Assembly (NCBI GenBank): GCA_031769625.1 | Contig: JAUIMM010000115.1 | Span: 12,322,501-12,386,500, forward strand | Origin: Taudactylus pleione | Lineage: Eukaryota > Chordata > Amphibia > Anura > Myobatrachidae | Length of the DNA stretch: 64,000 nucleotides | Direction of reading: 5' to 3' | Shown: positions 21,660 to 34,715 of the stretch, one piece after another | Numbering within the stretch: position 1 is the first letter of the stretch | Layout of the letters: the number at the start of each line of letters is the position of its first letter | Notes under the pieces: model-generated | Databases searched by the model: none | Told to the model about the DNA's origin: nothing | Seen by the model: only the letters and a program-made list of their open reading frames with translations | Program-made: the position numbers and the translations under genes

Positions 21660-22207
21660 CATACCGTGTTTCCCCGATAATAAGACACTGTCTTATTTTT
21701 TTTTTGGTTCCAAAAAACACCATAGGGCTTATTTTTGGGGTAGGTCTTATTTTAACTAACATTGACAGCAGTGCCCCTTATGCAGGCCCCCCTGTAGCAG
21801 TGCCCCTTATGCAGGCCCCCCCTGTAGCAGTGCCCCTTATGCAGCCTCCCTTGTGTAGCAGTGCCCCTTATGCAGGCCCCCCCCTGTAGCAGTGTCCTTT
21901 ATGCAGGCCCCCTTATTGCAGTGCAAGTACGGTACTTACCTGAGTTGCCGCCGTCCGGGATGTCCCTCTCACTTGTGCGCTGACTGGATCTAATATGATC
22001 CAGCAGGCGCGGCTGCACAGGAACCTCAGCGCGCGGGTGACGTCACCCGCGCACTGCATGACTGGGAACGCTGGTCTCTGCAGTGTTCCCAGCTGATAAA
22101 GAGAATAAGGTAGGTCTTATTTTCGGGGTAGGGCTTATTTTAGACCAGGCTACAAAAGTAAGGGTAGGGCTTATATTCAGGGTAGGTCTTATTATCGGTA
22201 TTTCAAG
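21660..22207 (+). mobile_element. Inverted-repeat element (TACCG...AATAAGAC family) with internal minisatellite
   Basis: Left end ATACCGTGTTTCCCCGATAA and inverted right end AATACCGATAATAAGACC carry AATAAGAC motifs, and AGGGCTTATTTT/TAGGTCTTATTTT blocks recur on both sides. The family is widespread in vertebrate repeat sets as far as I recall. Inside, 21769-21920 holds about five copies of a 29-31-bp unit. Confidence 0.65.
21769..21920 (+). repeat. Minisatellite, about 30-bp unit x5
   Basis: Units begin CAGTGCCCCTTATGCAGGCC with a variable C-run and end GTAG. Unit starts are near 21769, 21798, 21828, 21859 and 21890. The proline-rich frame over it is an artefact. Confidence 0.85.
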
Positions 22208-24971
22208 AAAAAGATGTTCGATGCGACTAAGTCGCAAAGTCTGCAAGTGCCAACAGGTGTTATTTGGCAAGATTTCGTCAAATGAGCATGTGGACACGTC
22301 TGGATTTTACAATATTGTTTGGTACTTTTGGCTGCATGTGGCCATTTGTATACACAGTATGTTATTAGTAGCTCTTATACATAAAACAAATACATTATGC
22401 CTAATTACACCTTTCAAAAACATACAGAAATATCTAAGCAAAAAATGATTGGCCTCAGTTTAATTTCAAACCTCTTTTGTACTTTACATAAATGGTTAAT
22501 GTCTGCTTATAATCTTATTTTTGTGAGAAAGTACATAAAAAATAATTACCCATAGAAGGAAACTAAAAGGAGAAACAGTCAATATGCAAAACACGCTCCC
22601 TGAGCATCATTCATCTGCAACATATAATAGGACACAGTAACAGAATCATGTGCTTTTCAAGCATTTGGAAGTCACATGAGGATGGTAACAAGAGTATGGC
22701 AGAAGAAGACCTGATGCAGATGCATTACTGGCTGTCTGAGAAGGGTAAATATATATATATATATGTGCAGACTTTTACTTCGGAATCCATGTGCTCTGGC
22801 AGGTGTGGCCAGGCAGCATGGAGATGGCTGCACGTCACACACAAAGCTGCTCATCCTACTCATCAGCCTGCTCTGCCTCTGTAGTTCTAAGATTCCATCT
22901 ACCATGTGACATTCTGACCAGCAGCCGATGTACTATATATGGCATGTTTACGGCAATAGCAAAATGACACATTAGCCCTCATGTGCCTATCATATGTGGG
23001 CTGTTATGGGCTTCAGCCTTTTAACACCTCATCTTACTTATAACATCTGTTACAAATGTCACTGCATCACTGCATCAGATTTACAGTTACTGTTCTGCTA
23101 AAACCACTTTGGCCTTGAAAATGTAAATGAAAAGAGTAAAAGTTGGGATATGATTCAAGGGACTATATATTCAACTGCAAGAACCATTCATCAAGCATTG
23201 CCTATACTGTGCAATCCAGGAAGGATACAAGATTTCATCGCTCTATGCCACAAATTAACAGGAAAACTCTCAATGCACTTGAAAAGTTGAGATTATGCAA
23301 CCTTTGCATTTGTAGGGAACTTTGCCTTTTATTGGTCATTTTTATATATTTCACTGTAGCACCCTGGGCTCCTGATAGTAGAACCACAATGTCTTCTAAG
23401 CAAGTCTGGTCATGCAAGGGTTAATACTGCCTTTTCATTTCCCCTCTGCTGCAGAATGATGGGCATAGACATGTGCAAGTCCTGTGTCTTAAGAACTAAA
23501 CAGCGGGGCCTTTCTTTGCCAGCTGCTGTTTCTTATGTAGAACCCTGTCTTTTAACCCTCCCAAAAACAGCATTAGAAAAACCTGTGTCTGAAGCGTTTC
23601 CACTATGAAAACTGGAGATGGTGGGGATGCAAGAAAAAAATAATCTACTTTTACATATAACCGCCAGCAGCAAACAGTTTTAAAAGGATGATTAGGAAAA
23701 TGTTGTCAAACCTGTTAGACTGCATTGTGTGCCTTACCGGTTATTACACCAGTACTGTGGCCTGTATGTCACGAACAGCCTCTCTCTTATGACACCCTTA
23801 TGCTACAATAAACAGGACAATAGCAAAAGAATGATATGATTGTGTGAACACGGAAGGTCGTAGTTTCCACAACGAATGCTGAACACATAAGTGGTCATTT
23901 TACATTTCAAGGGTGATCATTTAACCAGATTTGGGTGAAAAAAAGAAAATAGAATTCAACAATGTTGGGTCCATATTGCGATTCTCTGTAGGTATATACA
24001 TAAAAGTGATCGCTTTATAAAGCACAGTTATGGCTGACTGCATAGCATTGGGGCCTCTTGTGAACTGGTTGTTTGGGGATCTGCAGTTTTTCCTTTCTTA
24101 AAAATAGTAACTGTCAGACATATTGTGCTGAGTAGCTTGTAACTGTGGCTTAAACAATAGCACAATGCTGGCCTTGCTTCCTGACATCTCTTCAATGGAC
24201 TGATTACAGTACACATAGAAAACAAAAATGTGATAAAACAGTGCACGTTTTACTTGCTCCCTCATGTACTTCAGAAATCCTCACTTGTATTCCAAATAAC
24301 TGCATTTAATAAAAGGTGTGAAATCTGAACTGCATTAAGATATTTAGGGTCCCTGCGTCTAAACTTTAACTTCAACATACTCAGCTGGCCGCTCAATTAG
24401 ATTGACGGTCTTTGCAAGGAATACTTCCCCCATCAGCCCACGCAGGTCAGACAAACATTGCATTGAGCGCCTGCAATTAATGCCATCCAGCCTTAAAGGA
24501 GTGTTGGGCGGAGCACACGTACAGTTCTTTGAACACACTGCACTGCCTTAGCGTGAAAAGACTGGTGGGTGCCACGTGGCACCAATTTTAAAGTACCTGC
24601 TATGTGGGCGACCAGGGGCTAAGGCACGGGCTACCTTGCTATAATAAATCTTTGTTTGCAAGTTTATAAGGGTACATAGCTTGAAGTCAAGATACAAAAA
24701 CAACCTACTGATACTGCACAAAAAAGGAAAAAGAAATAATAGCACAAAAGGGAATGATATAAAATAGCCAAAATAAACTTACTGTATGTGCATATCAAAT
24801 AAAAAAAGTTAATGTATGTTTTCAAATTTACTTATCAGTGCTTAGGCCCATTTTAAAACACTTATATTCTTTGTATAATAAAAGTAACAAAAAAACCCCC
24901 ACAATAAGTAGCTCAGTGCTTTTGTTTATTTTAAACGTTAGCGACAGTGTATGTACATGCTAAGGAACAGA
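22208..24971. other. Single-copy-looking sequence
   Basis: Contains a short (TA)n at 22748-22765. No genes or element ends seen. 23420-23600 and 24350-24560 have balanced composition and might be conserved non-coding elements. Confidence 0.3.
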
Positions 24972-25132
24972 CTAACCATTACATTGTAAGCTTGCAAGCA
25001 GGGCCCTCTTACCTCTATGTCTGTCTGTTATTACCCTGTTTTGATCTATCAATGTTTCCAATTGTAAAGCGCAACGGAATATGCTGCGCTATATAAGAAA
25101 CTGTTAATAAATAAATAAATAAATAAATAAAT
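24972..25132 (+). repeat. LINE-type 3' tail with (AATA)n
   Basis: TTGTAAGCTTGCAAGCAGGG, then GCGCAACGGAATATGCTGCG and CTATATAAGAAACTG, ends in (AATA)n. This is the layout of CR1/L2-like LINE 3' ends (or SINEs sharing them) in vertebrates. No reverse-transcriptase sequence is attached, so it is a 5'-truncated copy. Confidence 0.65.
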
Positions 25133-27502
25133 CTGAGGTCCTTGATTAATTGTGCCACACAGAAATCCAGATGGATGACAGTGTCATAAGCATCTGAGAA
25201 ATGATTCTGGATACTGCTTTCAAGTCTAGTACAGGACGATCTGAACATTTCATTGATGCCATTGGTTTTATTTTACTCAAGTGTATACAGCTGCTTAATA
25301 TATCAGCACTTTAGAAGATCAAAATATTGTGATTCTAATCTTGCTTGTACTTTATGCATAGAAAGGGTCCAACACCTTTTGTTTGCAAGGCACTGTGCCA
25401 TGTCTTCTTTGTGACAGATTTGTTAACGACCAAGCCATCAGCCGTAGAAGGTAGCACTGGAAAGCCAGCATTCCATAGCAAAGGTATTTGCAAGGAGGCC
25501 ACGAATGAGAGGCGATGGCCTGCAGACCTGAAATACAAGTGCCTAGCAACAGAGGAATCTAGTGAAAATATGTGCACAGCTCCCAGGATGCTGGTGCTGG
25601 TGTAAGAGACCTTGGTAGATCGGACTCTCATTTTTGTAACATGTTTGCATCGGGAATGAGGACACTCAGCCATTTGTCTTCTTATAAATTAATCTCAGAT
25701 TTATAGAACACCAAACAAAGCAAGTTACACACTAAAAATATAAAAGACACTGAAAATAGAGGTCTTATAGAAAACATCCAATCTATAATGCATAGAATTC
25801 CATATAATTAGAACATATGGGAAAGGTGTCATTAACACTGACAAGTTTCGATCAAAGGCTCTTGGAGATTTTAAAAACTGCTGCAGTTGCAGAAAAAATA
25901 TATACATTGTGCACCTGTCATACAGCTGTTTGCTTTATATGATGCTATATTCATAGACAGATGTAGTGAAAGACAGATGCTCCATTTCATGATAGATTAG
26001 TTAGACAGAAAAAAGCTGAGAAAGTCCAGTTAGGATGCAGTTATTCTGGAGCAGTGTGGGATGCTGGGCAGGCTAAATCTAACAGTTGTGCATGCACTAA
26101 CAAATGGTCCATTCATGAAGAGAGAAAAAAAGTCTGTTTGGAGGGTAGCGGTCTCCTATCCTCCTACACAGCGGAGTAAGAAGAAGAGAGCGCTGAGAAC
26201 TCTACGCTCATCTTTGCTGAATATTTTCTCTCCCCCCCCCCCCCCATTTGTCCCTCTTAATAAAACAGCTGTTGTCGGGTCTGAAAAAAAATTCCTGTAA
26301 GTTTTTACTTTAGGCACACTGCAGATAATTTTTTAAATGCTATTTTTGTTACAAGGAAAGAGGGGAAAAAAAGAAAAAAGAAAAAAAAAAAAAAAAGGGG
26401 GGCAGGGGGCACAATGTAAAGCGCCAGCAATAGAATACAGGTGTGGAAATGCAGATAGCTAGAACTTTAAAGGGTCCTTATGCAGCAGTGTTCACTTTGA
26501 GACCAGAATCATAATTTATTTACTAGGAATGCATTTAATAATCCAATTTAAATGATTCTTCTTCTGTCTCAGAAACAACTTTTCTTCATAAGACAATGCA
26601 CAAATAACTCATAACAGTATTCATTATATGGATACAATGTGGTTTACTATGCCATCTCCACAATTCTGATACAAAAGCAGCAGCTGGTTTAGAACCAATT
26701 GCTACCTGGAAGTTTTCATAATGTGCTAATAACTCATTCTCGGGCCACTACACAGCACAAAAAAGGCAGAGAGATCGTCACAACATTTAACATTAGATAG
26801 CCAATATAGATCATTTAGTGCTATTTTTCCAAGCTCACATAGGTTTAAAAATGGATATCAATAAATCATTCCTATGTTTAATAAGTAAGTTCCAGCTTGT
26901 ATATTTGGGAAGCAATTGGGTAAACAAGTAATAGAAGTGAAATGCATTTCAATTAGGAACAGCAAACTTGCATTTTCAAGTGTTGTCCCTCTCTCCCCAT
27001 AGTTGTGTGCAGGAAATTTGTTGTTGATAACGCCAATAATCGCTGTGAGGTGTGCAGCTGAGTATTGCAGCTGCACATTGCGCTGAATTGACCACAATGC
27101 CATTTTTAAATACGCTGTTCATAGTGGACAAGTTGAACCAAGCTGGACGGTTATTTCTTCATGGATGTCTCCAATAAACCACATCCATTCCCAATTTTAG
27201 TCGCAGGATGACGCCAAATATCAAAATAGTCCCTCCCATTTTAAACCAACAGAGACTTGTACATAAGTCTATATTCAAAAAATGTCTACTCTGTTAGCTA
27301 TGGCAAATCCATGCGTATTGAAAATATCTGTATGTAAAATTATTAAAATTAAAATTATTAAAATGGAGGTGACCATTTCCAAAACGTGTATGCTAACATG
27401 CTTATATACCAAGGAAAATAAATGAAAACAAAAAAGGTGTATAGTTTCCATACCAAAAGATAAAAATGCAATCTTTGTAAACTGTCCTTTGGTAACATCA
27501 AC
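25133..27502. other. Single-copy-looking sequence
   Basis: Includes a poly-C run at 26233-26247 and an A-rich tract at 26365-26396. Opposed open frames at 25335-25673 show no recognised domain. Confidence 0.3.
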
Positions 27503-27529
27503 CACACACACACACACACACACACACAC
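27503..27529. repeat. (CA)n microsatellite
   Basis: An uninterrupted CA run of about 13 units. Confidence 0.95.
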
Positions 27530-28297
27530 GAGATAAAGTTATCTTCACCTTCTACAACAGTGTCACCAGTCACCCTGGTTAAATATTTGCATTTTTATCA
27601 ATAGCTGGATATATACTGTTCACAGGCAAAGAGCATCACAGTGTTCATTTATGTAATGTTACTGCACCATAAAGGGACACGATTTAATACACATTTCCAC
27701 TTTTTCCTATAGGGTAAGGAAAAACCCATTTTGGGGGAACAATAGTAAAGACTACACGCTCTAATTTTAAAACGTGCATCTTTGCAGACCTGCTATTGCA
27801 AAATCTCACTGCTAATCTCTCTCCCTCCTCTGCTACAAATCTCCAGGCAAGAGGATGCAGGCCAAAGTACAAGGCAAGAACATTGGCCAACTGTTGCTGC
27901 AGCCGCTCCCCTCCTACCTTCTGCCTGTGGCTGCTATCCACCAATCACTGCCCTGCCAGGAGGTGTCCCGCCCTGTCGAGCCTCAATGACTGACACAGCA
28001 GTGCTGTTAAGCAGAAGGTGAAATCCATCAGTGAGCAGGGAAAACTGCATGTAGAAGTGTCACAATGTACCAGAAACACTCAGTATAGCACATGCAGTTG
28101 AAACACATCTTATCCTGTTATCTTAGTTACACGGAAGGACAAAACTATTTTTTGAAAATACACAGTACAGTCCCCTATTTAAAGCACCAGCAGAACTGGT
28201 GCAACTGCGAAAACATCAAGTACTAAACATGGGGAAATTTCAGATGCCTTTTAAGTGAAGGAAATTATGTGACACTGCTGGCATCGATGCTAAATTA
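27530..28297. other. Unannotated sequence
   Basis: 27780-28020 is GC-richer than its surroundings but has no recognisable gene. Confidence 0.35.
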
Positions 28298-28466
28298 GGA
28301 CTCTATGTACTAAGCCTTGGAGATATATAAAGTGGATGGAGATAAAGTACTAACTAATCAGCTACAAACTATTATTTTTCAAACACGGCCTGACAGTTAG
28401 GAGCTGATTGGATCGTGCTTTATCTCCATCCACTTTATCTCTCTCCAAGGCTTAGTACATAGACCC
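28298..28466 (+). mobile_element. Palindromic MITE, complete copy
   Basis: Almost the whole 169 bp folds back: CTATGTACTAAGCCTTGG at the left is inverted as CCAAGGCTTAGTACATAG at the right, with AGTGGATGGAGATAAAG/CTTTATCTCCATCCACT inside and a loop around CAAACACGGCCTG. Same family as 10124, 35183, 51015, 53417 and 61571. Confidence 0.85.
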
Positions 28467-29319
28467 CTATGTCAGATAAGCATTTGTTTGTTTTCCCCAA
28501 TTATCAATGGTGTAACAAATGTAATAGAAAAAGTAAATGTGCAACAAAAAGTAGTTTACAGATAATCATTCTTAATACTATTTAATGCTGACAGATGATA
28601 TCTACTACTTGTGGTGAAAAAGAAAGTGAGGAACAAAATAAATGTATAAGAGCCGACGCCTGACAAGAAGGAAAAAAACCTCTCATCCCTTTGACCTTGG
28701 ACTCATTTGCTTCATCTGAGTCTTTGGGTACATTCTCTTTGCTAACCATTCAGCATACTGCAAGCTCTGATAATAATGGTTAATGTTTACTGAAACCTGC
28801 GCATGAACTGTATGAAACCTGATAGCAGAACTTTGCAATTTCAGCCCAGCCAGCATCCATGTTGTCCAATCACTAGACCTTTTATCTTCCGTAAAAGACA
28901 GCAAATTGTGAAATAAAAAGGCCCCAGAATTAAAGTAATTTAGCTTGCTCCTAATACAACATTAATGTAAGATAAATGTAGAAAAGAAACTTTGTTGGTC
29001 CTGCCTGTGACACAAACATGGAACACATTTGGGTCATTGGGGAGGGACAGACAAATTCCTGGGTTTCTCAATTCTCACTTTCCCCTCAAGACATAAACGT
29101 GATCAGCAAATGCTACTGAAAATCAATTATAGTGTTGCCTTTTGAGCCAGGCAATTTTTAATTAAAAAACACTGTCAGTCAATCAGAGACAATATAAAAG
29201 CAATAACTAGAAACACCATAATGCTGGACGCAAAGGAATGTCCAATTGCTCGTCCACCTAAATTCTTTCCAATGGTGAATAGCAAGCATGTTTAGAAAAA
29301 TGCCTTTTTTAATGTAAAG
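28467..29319. other. Single-copy-looking sequence
   Basis: 29090-29220 has AATCAATTATAGTG and AATTTTTAATTAAAA stretches typical of homeodomain-site-rich non-coding DNA. No gene seen. Confidence 0.3.
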
Positions 29320-29680
29320 AGACACCAGATGATACAGGCAATAGGACGACAGGAACAAAAGATCGACATACTAAAGGTTGACATGTAAGACAGTCGACAA
29401 GTACAAATGGTCGACATGGTCAAAGGTCGACATGTGCATGGTCGACATGATTTTTGTAAGAAAAATTTAGGGTTAGGTACTAGAAGTTACGGTTAGGGTC
29501 AGGCACCTATCCCGACGGTTAGGGTTAGGCACCAGGAGGGAGGGTTAGGCACCAAGGAGAGGGTTTGGGTGATGATCGGGGTTAGAAAAAAAAAAATGTG
29601 TCGACCATATGCATGTTGACATTTGACCCCGTCAACCTTTTCTCCCTGTCGACCTATTGCCTGTCTAACATCTGGTGTCT
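29320..29680 (+). mobile_element. Inverted-repeat element with GTCGACA motifs and GGTTAG core
   Basis: The left end AGACACCAGATG...ACAGGCAATAGG is inverted at the right end as CCTATTGCCTGT...CATCTGGTGTCT, about 45 bp of imperfect inverted repeat. The subterminal parts carry repeated GTCGACA/GTTGACA motifs. The centre (29467-29585) is a GGTTAGGGTTAGGCACC-type minisatellite shared with families at 6577 and 18366. Confidence 0.8.
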
Positions 29681-31246
29681 ATCTAGACATTGTCTACCTT
29701 TTTACTGTATGTCTTTCAATCCACAATCTTTCTGACACACTTTCAGAAATCTTTTTTCCCCATGCAAGAAGAAGAAAAAAAAAAAACCACATATACAGGA
29801 GCTGCACTTCCCCCAACAGCAGGATGCTCTCAGGTGTACAAAGGTAACTGCTGTTAGTGTGTGGTATCAGAGTTAAACAGCAGCAATAGAACCGCAGTCA
29901 CCTTGGAAACATGCTGCACCCTATGTTTGATGAACAAACAATGGTACCTTTTCAGCCAGTACCAAACAGGCAGGGCAAGGGACGGCCAGGCGATAACACA
30001 CATTAAGTTACTTCCAGGCCAAAATTACAAATAATAACAAAAGCATGATAAGAAATTAAGTTTTATAAAAGATTATTTTTAAATGAAAGATCAACTTAAA
30101 CAAAATAAAAAGACTACAAAAGAAAACAAAAATGTGGTTACCTGCATCCCAAGCACATGTGGGGCAGCAAAGGTGAATACATATTTTTAGAATATTTTTT
30201 TTGTTTCCCTTTTGCTTCCTAGATAAGGGACCATGTAATCGGGACCCTTCTGGCAAGTGATTGTGAAATGAATACAACCACACATCAGGATCCCTGCTAT
30301 AGTACTGTAAACTATTTATCACTAACTCTAGCAAGCAGTAAAATAAGGTGCGTCTCCTTATCCCTCCATCCAGTAAAAAGTGCATAGAAAACATTGACAG
30401 AACACCACAAAGATACTTGGCCTTGGGGAGTGGCAGGATCTATAGCGACTCGAAGGAATCTCAGAGCAGTGGTTACATGCTCAAACATGGCCTAGCCAGG
30501 GAAACAAATACATAAATAGTAAAACTAGGAGCAAACTCACTACAGACCCTGATTAGAAAGTACAATTACTCAGTCGGTTATGCTTTCTTATAATAGGGTA
30601 TTTTTTTTCCTTGTCTCATTTTCAATAGAAAATAAAAGCAGACTAAAACGAAGTAGTAATAATTCAAATACTAACAGCTCAATAATTGCAGATGTACTGG
30701 CCTGTCCAAACAGAGCAGTTTCAACATACCATAAGCAGGTCCCAATTGCCCAGCTAGTTACATTATGGCTATATAATATCGGGTCAAAAAACAGAAACTC
30801 AAACATCAGAGTTTATTTTGGGTTTAGTAAAAATGTACAAATGATTAGAGATGGACGTTATAACAAAAAACAACAAACAAACAAGCGGAAGATGTGAAGG
30901 TGCCTCACACACAAGGTTCGATAGGAGCAACAGTTGGTGCCCTGAGCATATATCCCCCTCCCCCTGCTTCCACCTCCTCCACACCCTTCCAGCTACTATC
31001 ACAAATCCTCAGGCCTCAGGACTGCCAGCTGACAGAACTGTTTAGTCAGCAACAAGAGATATACAGATCTTTCAACTTCTCCATCACGTCAGTCTCCATC
31101 CCCAGCTAACTTCCACATGCACAATTTATTCAAGTACCACTAATATGCAACAGTTATTTATTTTTCAGTAATAAATTGCAGATATAGTGTTCCTAGTAGA
31201 TTGTATGATTAATAAATTAGCACACCTATGTTTAGCAAAATAAAAA
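29681..31246. other. Unannotated AT-rich sequence
   Basis: No gene or repeat ends seen. Short A- and T-runs only. Confidence 0.35.
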
Positions 31247-31803
31247 GGGCCTATGTACTAACAATCGCGTCCGTATAGCCACGGATATTTTCATTCTGAA
31301 TCGCAGTTGCGAATACGCATGCAAATCGGCCGATTGTTGCGTTCTGTGCATGCATTGCAGTGCGTAAACTACCTATTGCGATCGGGACTGCTATCGCAGA
31401 GGCGATACAGACCCTTTGCAGAGTGATTGACAGGCAGCACTCTTTGAGGGTAGTGATGGGGTGGTGGTCGGGGAACGCAGACATGCCAGTGCATCCGCAC
31501 GCTGCAGGGGGGTGCATAAATTAGCCACTGTGATGCCATACGTAGTGTGAGGTCTCATAGCGTGCGTGGTGTTAGCAATTTCTGAGTAAGATCTGGGCTT
31601 GTGCAAGTGTGCATGAGGCTACGATGGTACACGATTGTACCGATGGTTTCACTATTCTGCTAAACATTACGGATGTTTGGAAGGTAAAGTGGGTGTCCTT
31701 ATGATGTGCTGAGTGTGCATTACGATGGCAGTGGATTAGCTTGCCATCGCAGTTGAACTGCGTACGTACACAGTATTGCGCTCCGTAGTGAATCAGCCCC
31801 AGT
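31247..31803 (+). mobile_element. Non-autonomous element with GGGC(C/T)...ends
   Basis: Begins GGGCCTATGTACTAACAATCGCG and ends GCGCTCCGTAGTGAATCAGCCCC, giving loosely matching inverted ends and the TGATTCA-type terminus found in other elements here. The interior is CpG-rich and contains many TTGCGAT/ATCGCA motifs. Class is probably Harbinger-like, uncertain. Confidence 0.5.
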
Positions 31804-32190
31804 GTCAGATTTGAGAGCCAGTGGAACAGGAGATGCCTCCATAAGAGCAGTTCACGCCATCTGCATTTTGGAGTTTGGTACATAGGCGTGAGACCAAAGT
31901 CCCCACTGATAATAAAGGGGACTGCGGCCTGCAGCGCTAATTAGCCTTCTGTAAGAGATTTCTGTGAAATTTCCTGCATTAGACTGTTAGCATATAGCAA
32001 CAATCATAAACTTATACATAAACTGCAGTTTCTACATAATTTTATGAAAAAATATAAAAAAATGCATGATAAATAGGAGCCTTAAGCTGTCCACACAAAT
32101 GGCTCAGTTAGCCAAGTCAATCAATGACGTCCGAAGCAGGCAAAGCAGATCTCCATGAAGTCTTAGAAGAGAACAGACAAAGACACATAG
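31804..32190. other. Unannotated sequence
   Basis: No structure recognised. Confidence 0.4.
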
Positions 32191-33010
32191 GGGTATAGGC
32201 TTGATTTTACGCACAAGCCATGTTGTAAATTCGCTTAACGCGCAATTCAATTGGAAAAGGCTTATCCCAGCAGTCGTGTGGTAATTCTGGTTGGTAAAAA
32301 CCGCGATAAGTGTGGGGAAAAATGTGGAAATCAGCCTGTACCCCAAAAAAGTGCAAAATAATATTGGACAACATTGTAGAAGTCTATTAGTAGTGACAAT
32401 AAAGTATTTGGGGCTCTTAAAAAGGTGTCTAAATGCTGATATCTGCAATTTTTAGTAACAGTGAAAAAAGTGCTTTGTCTTTTTTTAGCAAATTAAATGC
32501 CCTAGATTTAGTTGGGTGCATAAAAATACCGTCAAGTTGATTTATGTGTAATTTTAAGCCACTTTTAAAAATTATTAAAAACAAAAACCCACCTGTAACT
32601 CCTACCTGCAAGCTTAAAAATACCTGTCCCATCAATACAGCACCCCCATATACCCATCCCTCATCTTATAACCCATTATTCTGCATTTTGCAGAATTGTA
32701 CCCAAAAAATTACATGTCATGGCCAAATTAAGCTAATTAAAAACTTAGATAATCATTAGGGCGGTGTCCCAGGGCTTCTGAACCAAGTCCCGACATTTTT
32801 GCTTTCAAATATGGATTTTTTTTTAAACTTTTCACCTGCTCAGGGGCTGCAAACAAAAATATGCATTAATTCCTATGAAGAGTTAACGCGTGTTAACTTG
32901 CGCTAACTGAATAGCAAAAAATTTACGTTCAGCCGGGGTGTGGCATTTACCCATGTAAACGGCTTTATCGTGGTTAACGGATTTCTCTGCATAGCCTTCA
33001 ACTATTAACT
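32191..33010 (+). mobile_element. Long non-autonomous element (family E), copy 1
   Basis: Shares ordered blocks with 44560-46130: TACAGCAC after TCCCATCAA (near 32635), CATCTTATAACCCATTATT (near 32665), and CCCGACATTTTTGC (near 32790). It shares AAATATGGATTTT and CACCTGCTCAGGGGCTGC with 52680-53370. No protein is encoded. Ends are of the GGGGTATA...TTAAATTTACC type but poorly preserved here. Confidence 0.5.
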
Positions 33011-34206
33011 ATAAGAATCCAGGAGACAGTAGAAACAAATAGTTTTATACAGTGTATTGAAGTGTTTTAATTTTCGTCAATACACAGTGCAATAAGACTA
33101 TGTACTATGAGAAACAACATGAAGAATAGTCATCTCTCAACTGTGTATGTGCACAATTACATACGAGAGCAGTATTACTTGGTCCTATAAACAACTAAAT
33201 TAATTACTATATGCAATAACAAATTACACAGACCAAAAGTTAGTTTTAAAAAATAAAACTGCTGAACTTTGTTAACATGTATAAGAAGCAGTAAAAGACT
33301 CTTCACTCCCCTTTGCAACAGTTATTGGCAACAAAACTGTGTGCTTGCAATTAACCCCTTAGAGGCCCAAGTATCCCACGCTGTCTGCTGGCAGCAAACA
33401 TTTTAATGGAAATCATATTGCATGGGCAGAGATTCCCATCTTGTTAAGTCCCCCTTCCTCCAGCTCTGTGATGAGTTCTACTGAAGCAACTACCCACAGC
33501 TTGTGAGAGCAGCCTGTACTTGTTTCACTTCCCCACTTACTGAGTCCTGCTTAGGGGCTCGTCTATCTCCATCTGTATCTCTGCTAACCATTTCAGAGAA
33601 CTACTGGATGAGAAGATTAACAGTTTGCAAGTGCTGAATTCTATTTGACACACCCTTCTTTTGTTAAGATGTAGAAGAGTTTAACGGTGGTAGTCATCAT
33701 TCACATACAGGAGCTAAAAATATAAGAACTATTTATACACCTCTAGTATATAAATAGTTTAACCTATGTTTTTACATTATATAAGTGTTTCATAGCATTC
33801 TATAGCTCACTAGATATGGTGGCTATTTGTTTGTTATCAAGAAAGTTTATACCTAAAGTGGTCCTCTGTCCACCGGCAAGTGTGCTAGCAGGCAGCAGTA
33901 ATGGTTTGTGGGTATTGGCCCCCTCTCTCCACAGTAGCCATCACTGCAATTAGTGGTTATTAGCATCAGTGCTGGGTATTACCCCCAACTCCAGCACATG
34001 CTTGGTATGTTGCTACTGATGAAAGTGGAGACAAATCATCATAAAGACAGGAATTACAAGCACCCAGTAACTTGGAGTACACACTAGAGGGGGTATGGGG
34101 GAACAAAGCTGGAAGGGCCACAGGTTCTTGGGAATCTAGAAACACATGGGGTGCTGGAAATAGTGTGTGTGTACAGATGTGTCTACATACATCTTACCAT
34201 CGTCTG
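33011..34206. other. Single-copy-looking sequence
   Basis: No repeat recognised. 33290-33640 has balanced composition and is a candidate conserved non-coding stretch by eye. Confidence 0.3.
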
Positions 34207-34715
34207 CTACAAGCCGCGTTAAACATAACACGTCAGTCCCGTGCAACTCAGTAGTATCAAGCGTTTTTTTCGTACAACTTTTTACCTTCAAATGCATCTT
34301 TTTCTCTAAGTGATGCGAATAGGACGCACAAGCAGCATCTGCTGAATAAAATGATATGCGGCATACTAATATTCTGTGTGTAACTGCGGGTGCAACTGCA
34401 GCGGCTGGGACACTGTTACGTAGCATTTCGCATGCAGGTACACCAGCAGTTGTACACAGAATATAGGCATGGCGCATATCATTTTAATCAGCAGAAGCTG
34501 CTTGTGCTCTTTGCAAATTAGATGCATTTGAAGGTAAAAAGTCGCTTGAAAAGACGCTCAGTGCTACAGAGTCACGCCACAGCATGTCACGACTAGCAGG
34601 GTACAGAGTCACGCCGCAGCATGTCACGACTAGCAGGGTACAGAGTCACGCCACAGCATATCACGACTAGCAGGGTACAGAGTCACGCCACAGCATACTG
34701 CGACTAGGAGGGCAG
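34207..34715 (+). mobile_element. Foldback element with one arm tandemly amplified
   Basis: A long imperfect palindrome: TTTTACCTTCAAATGCATCT (34280-34299) is inverted at about 34520-34540, and CACAAGCAGCATCTGCTGA, ATGATATGCGGCATA and ATTCTGTGT are inverted at about 34458-34508. The outer left arm (GTCAGTCCCGTGCAACTCAG) has its inverse counterpart in the unit AGAGTCACGCC...CATGTCACGAC, which on the right is present four times in tandem at 34568-34715. Confidence 0.7.
34568..34715 (+). repeat. 37-bp tandem repeat x4
   Basis: Unit starts are at 34568, 34605, 34642 and 34679, each beginning AGAGTCACGCC(A/G)CAGCAT. The first three are nearly identical and the last is diverged. There is no spacer between units. 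Confidence 0.9.

Noticed and set aside
24972..25132. tRNA-like or polymerase III gene
   Set aside because: The sequence matches the LINE 3'-tail layout and lacks recognisable A and B boxes.
34568..34715. CRISPR-like array
   Set aside because: Units are contiguous with no unique spacers, and the context is a eukaryotic foldback element.
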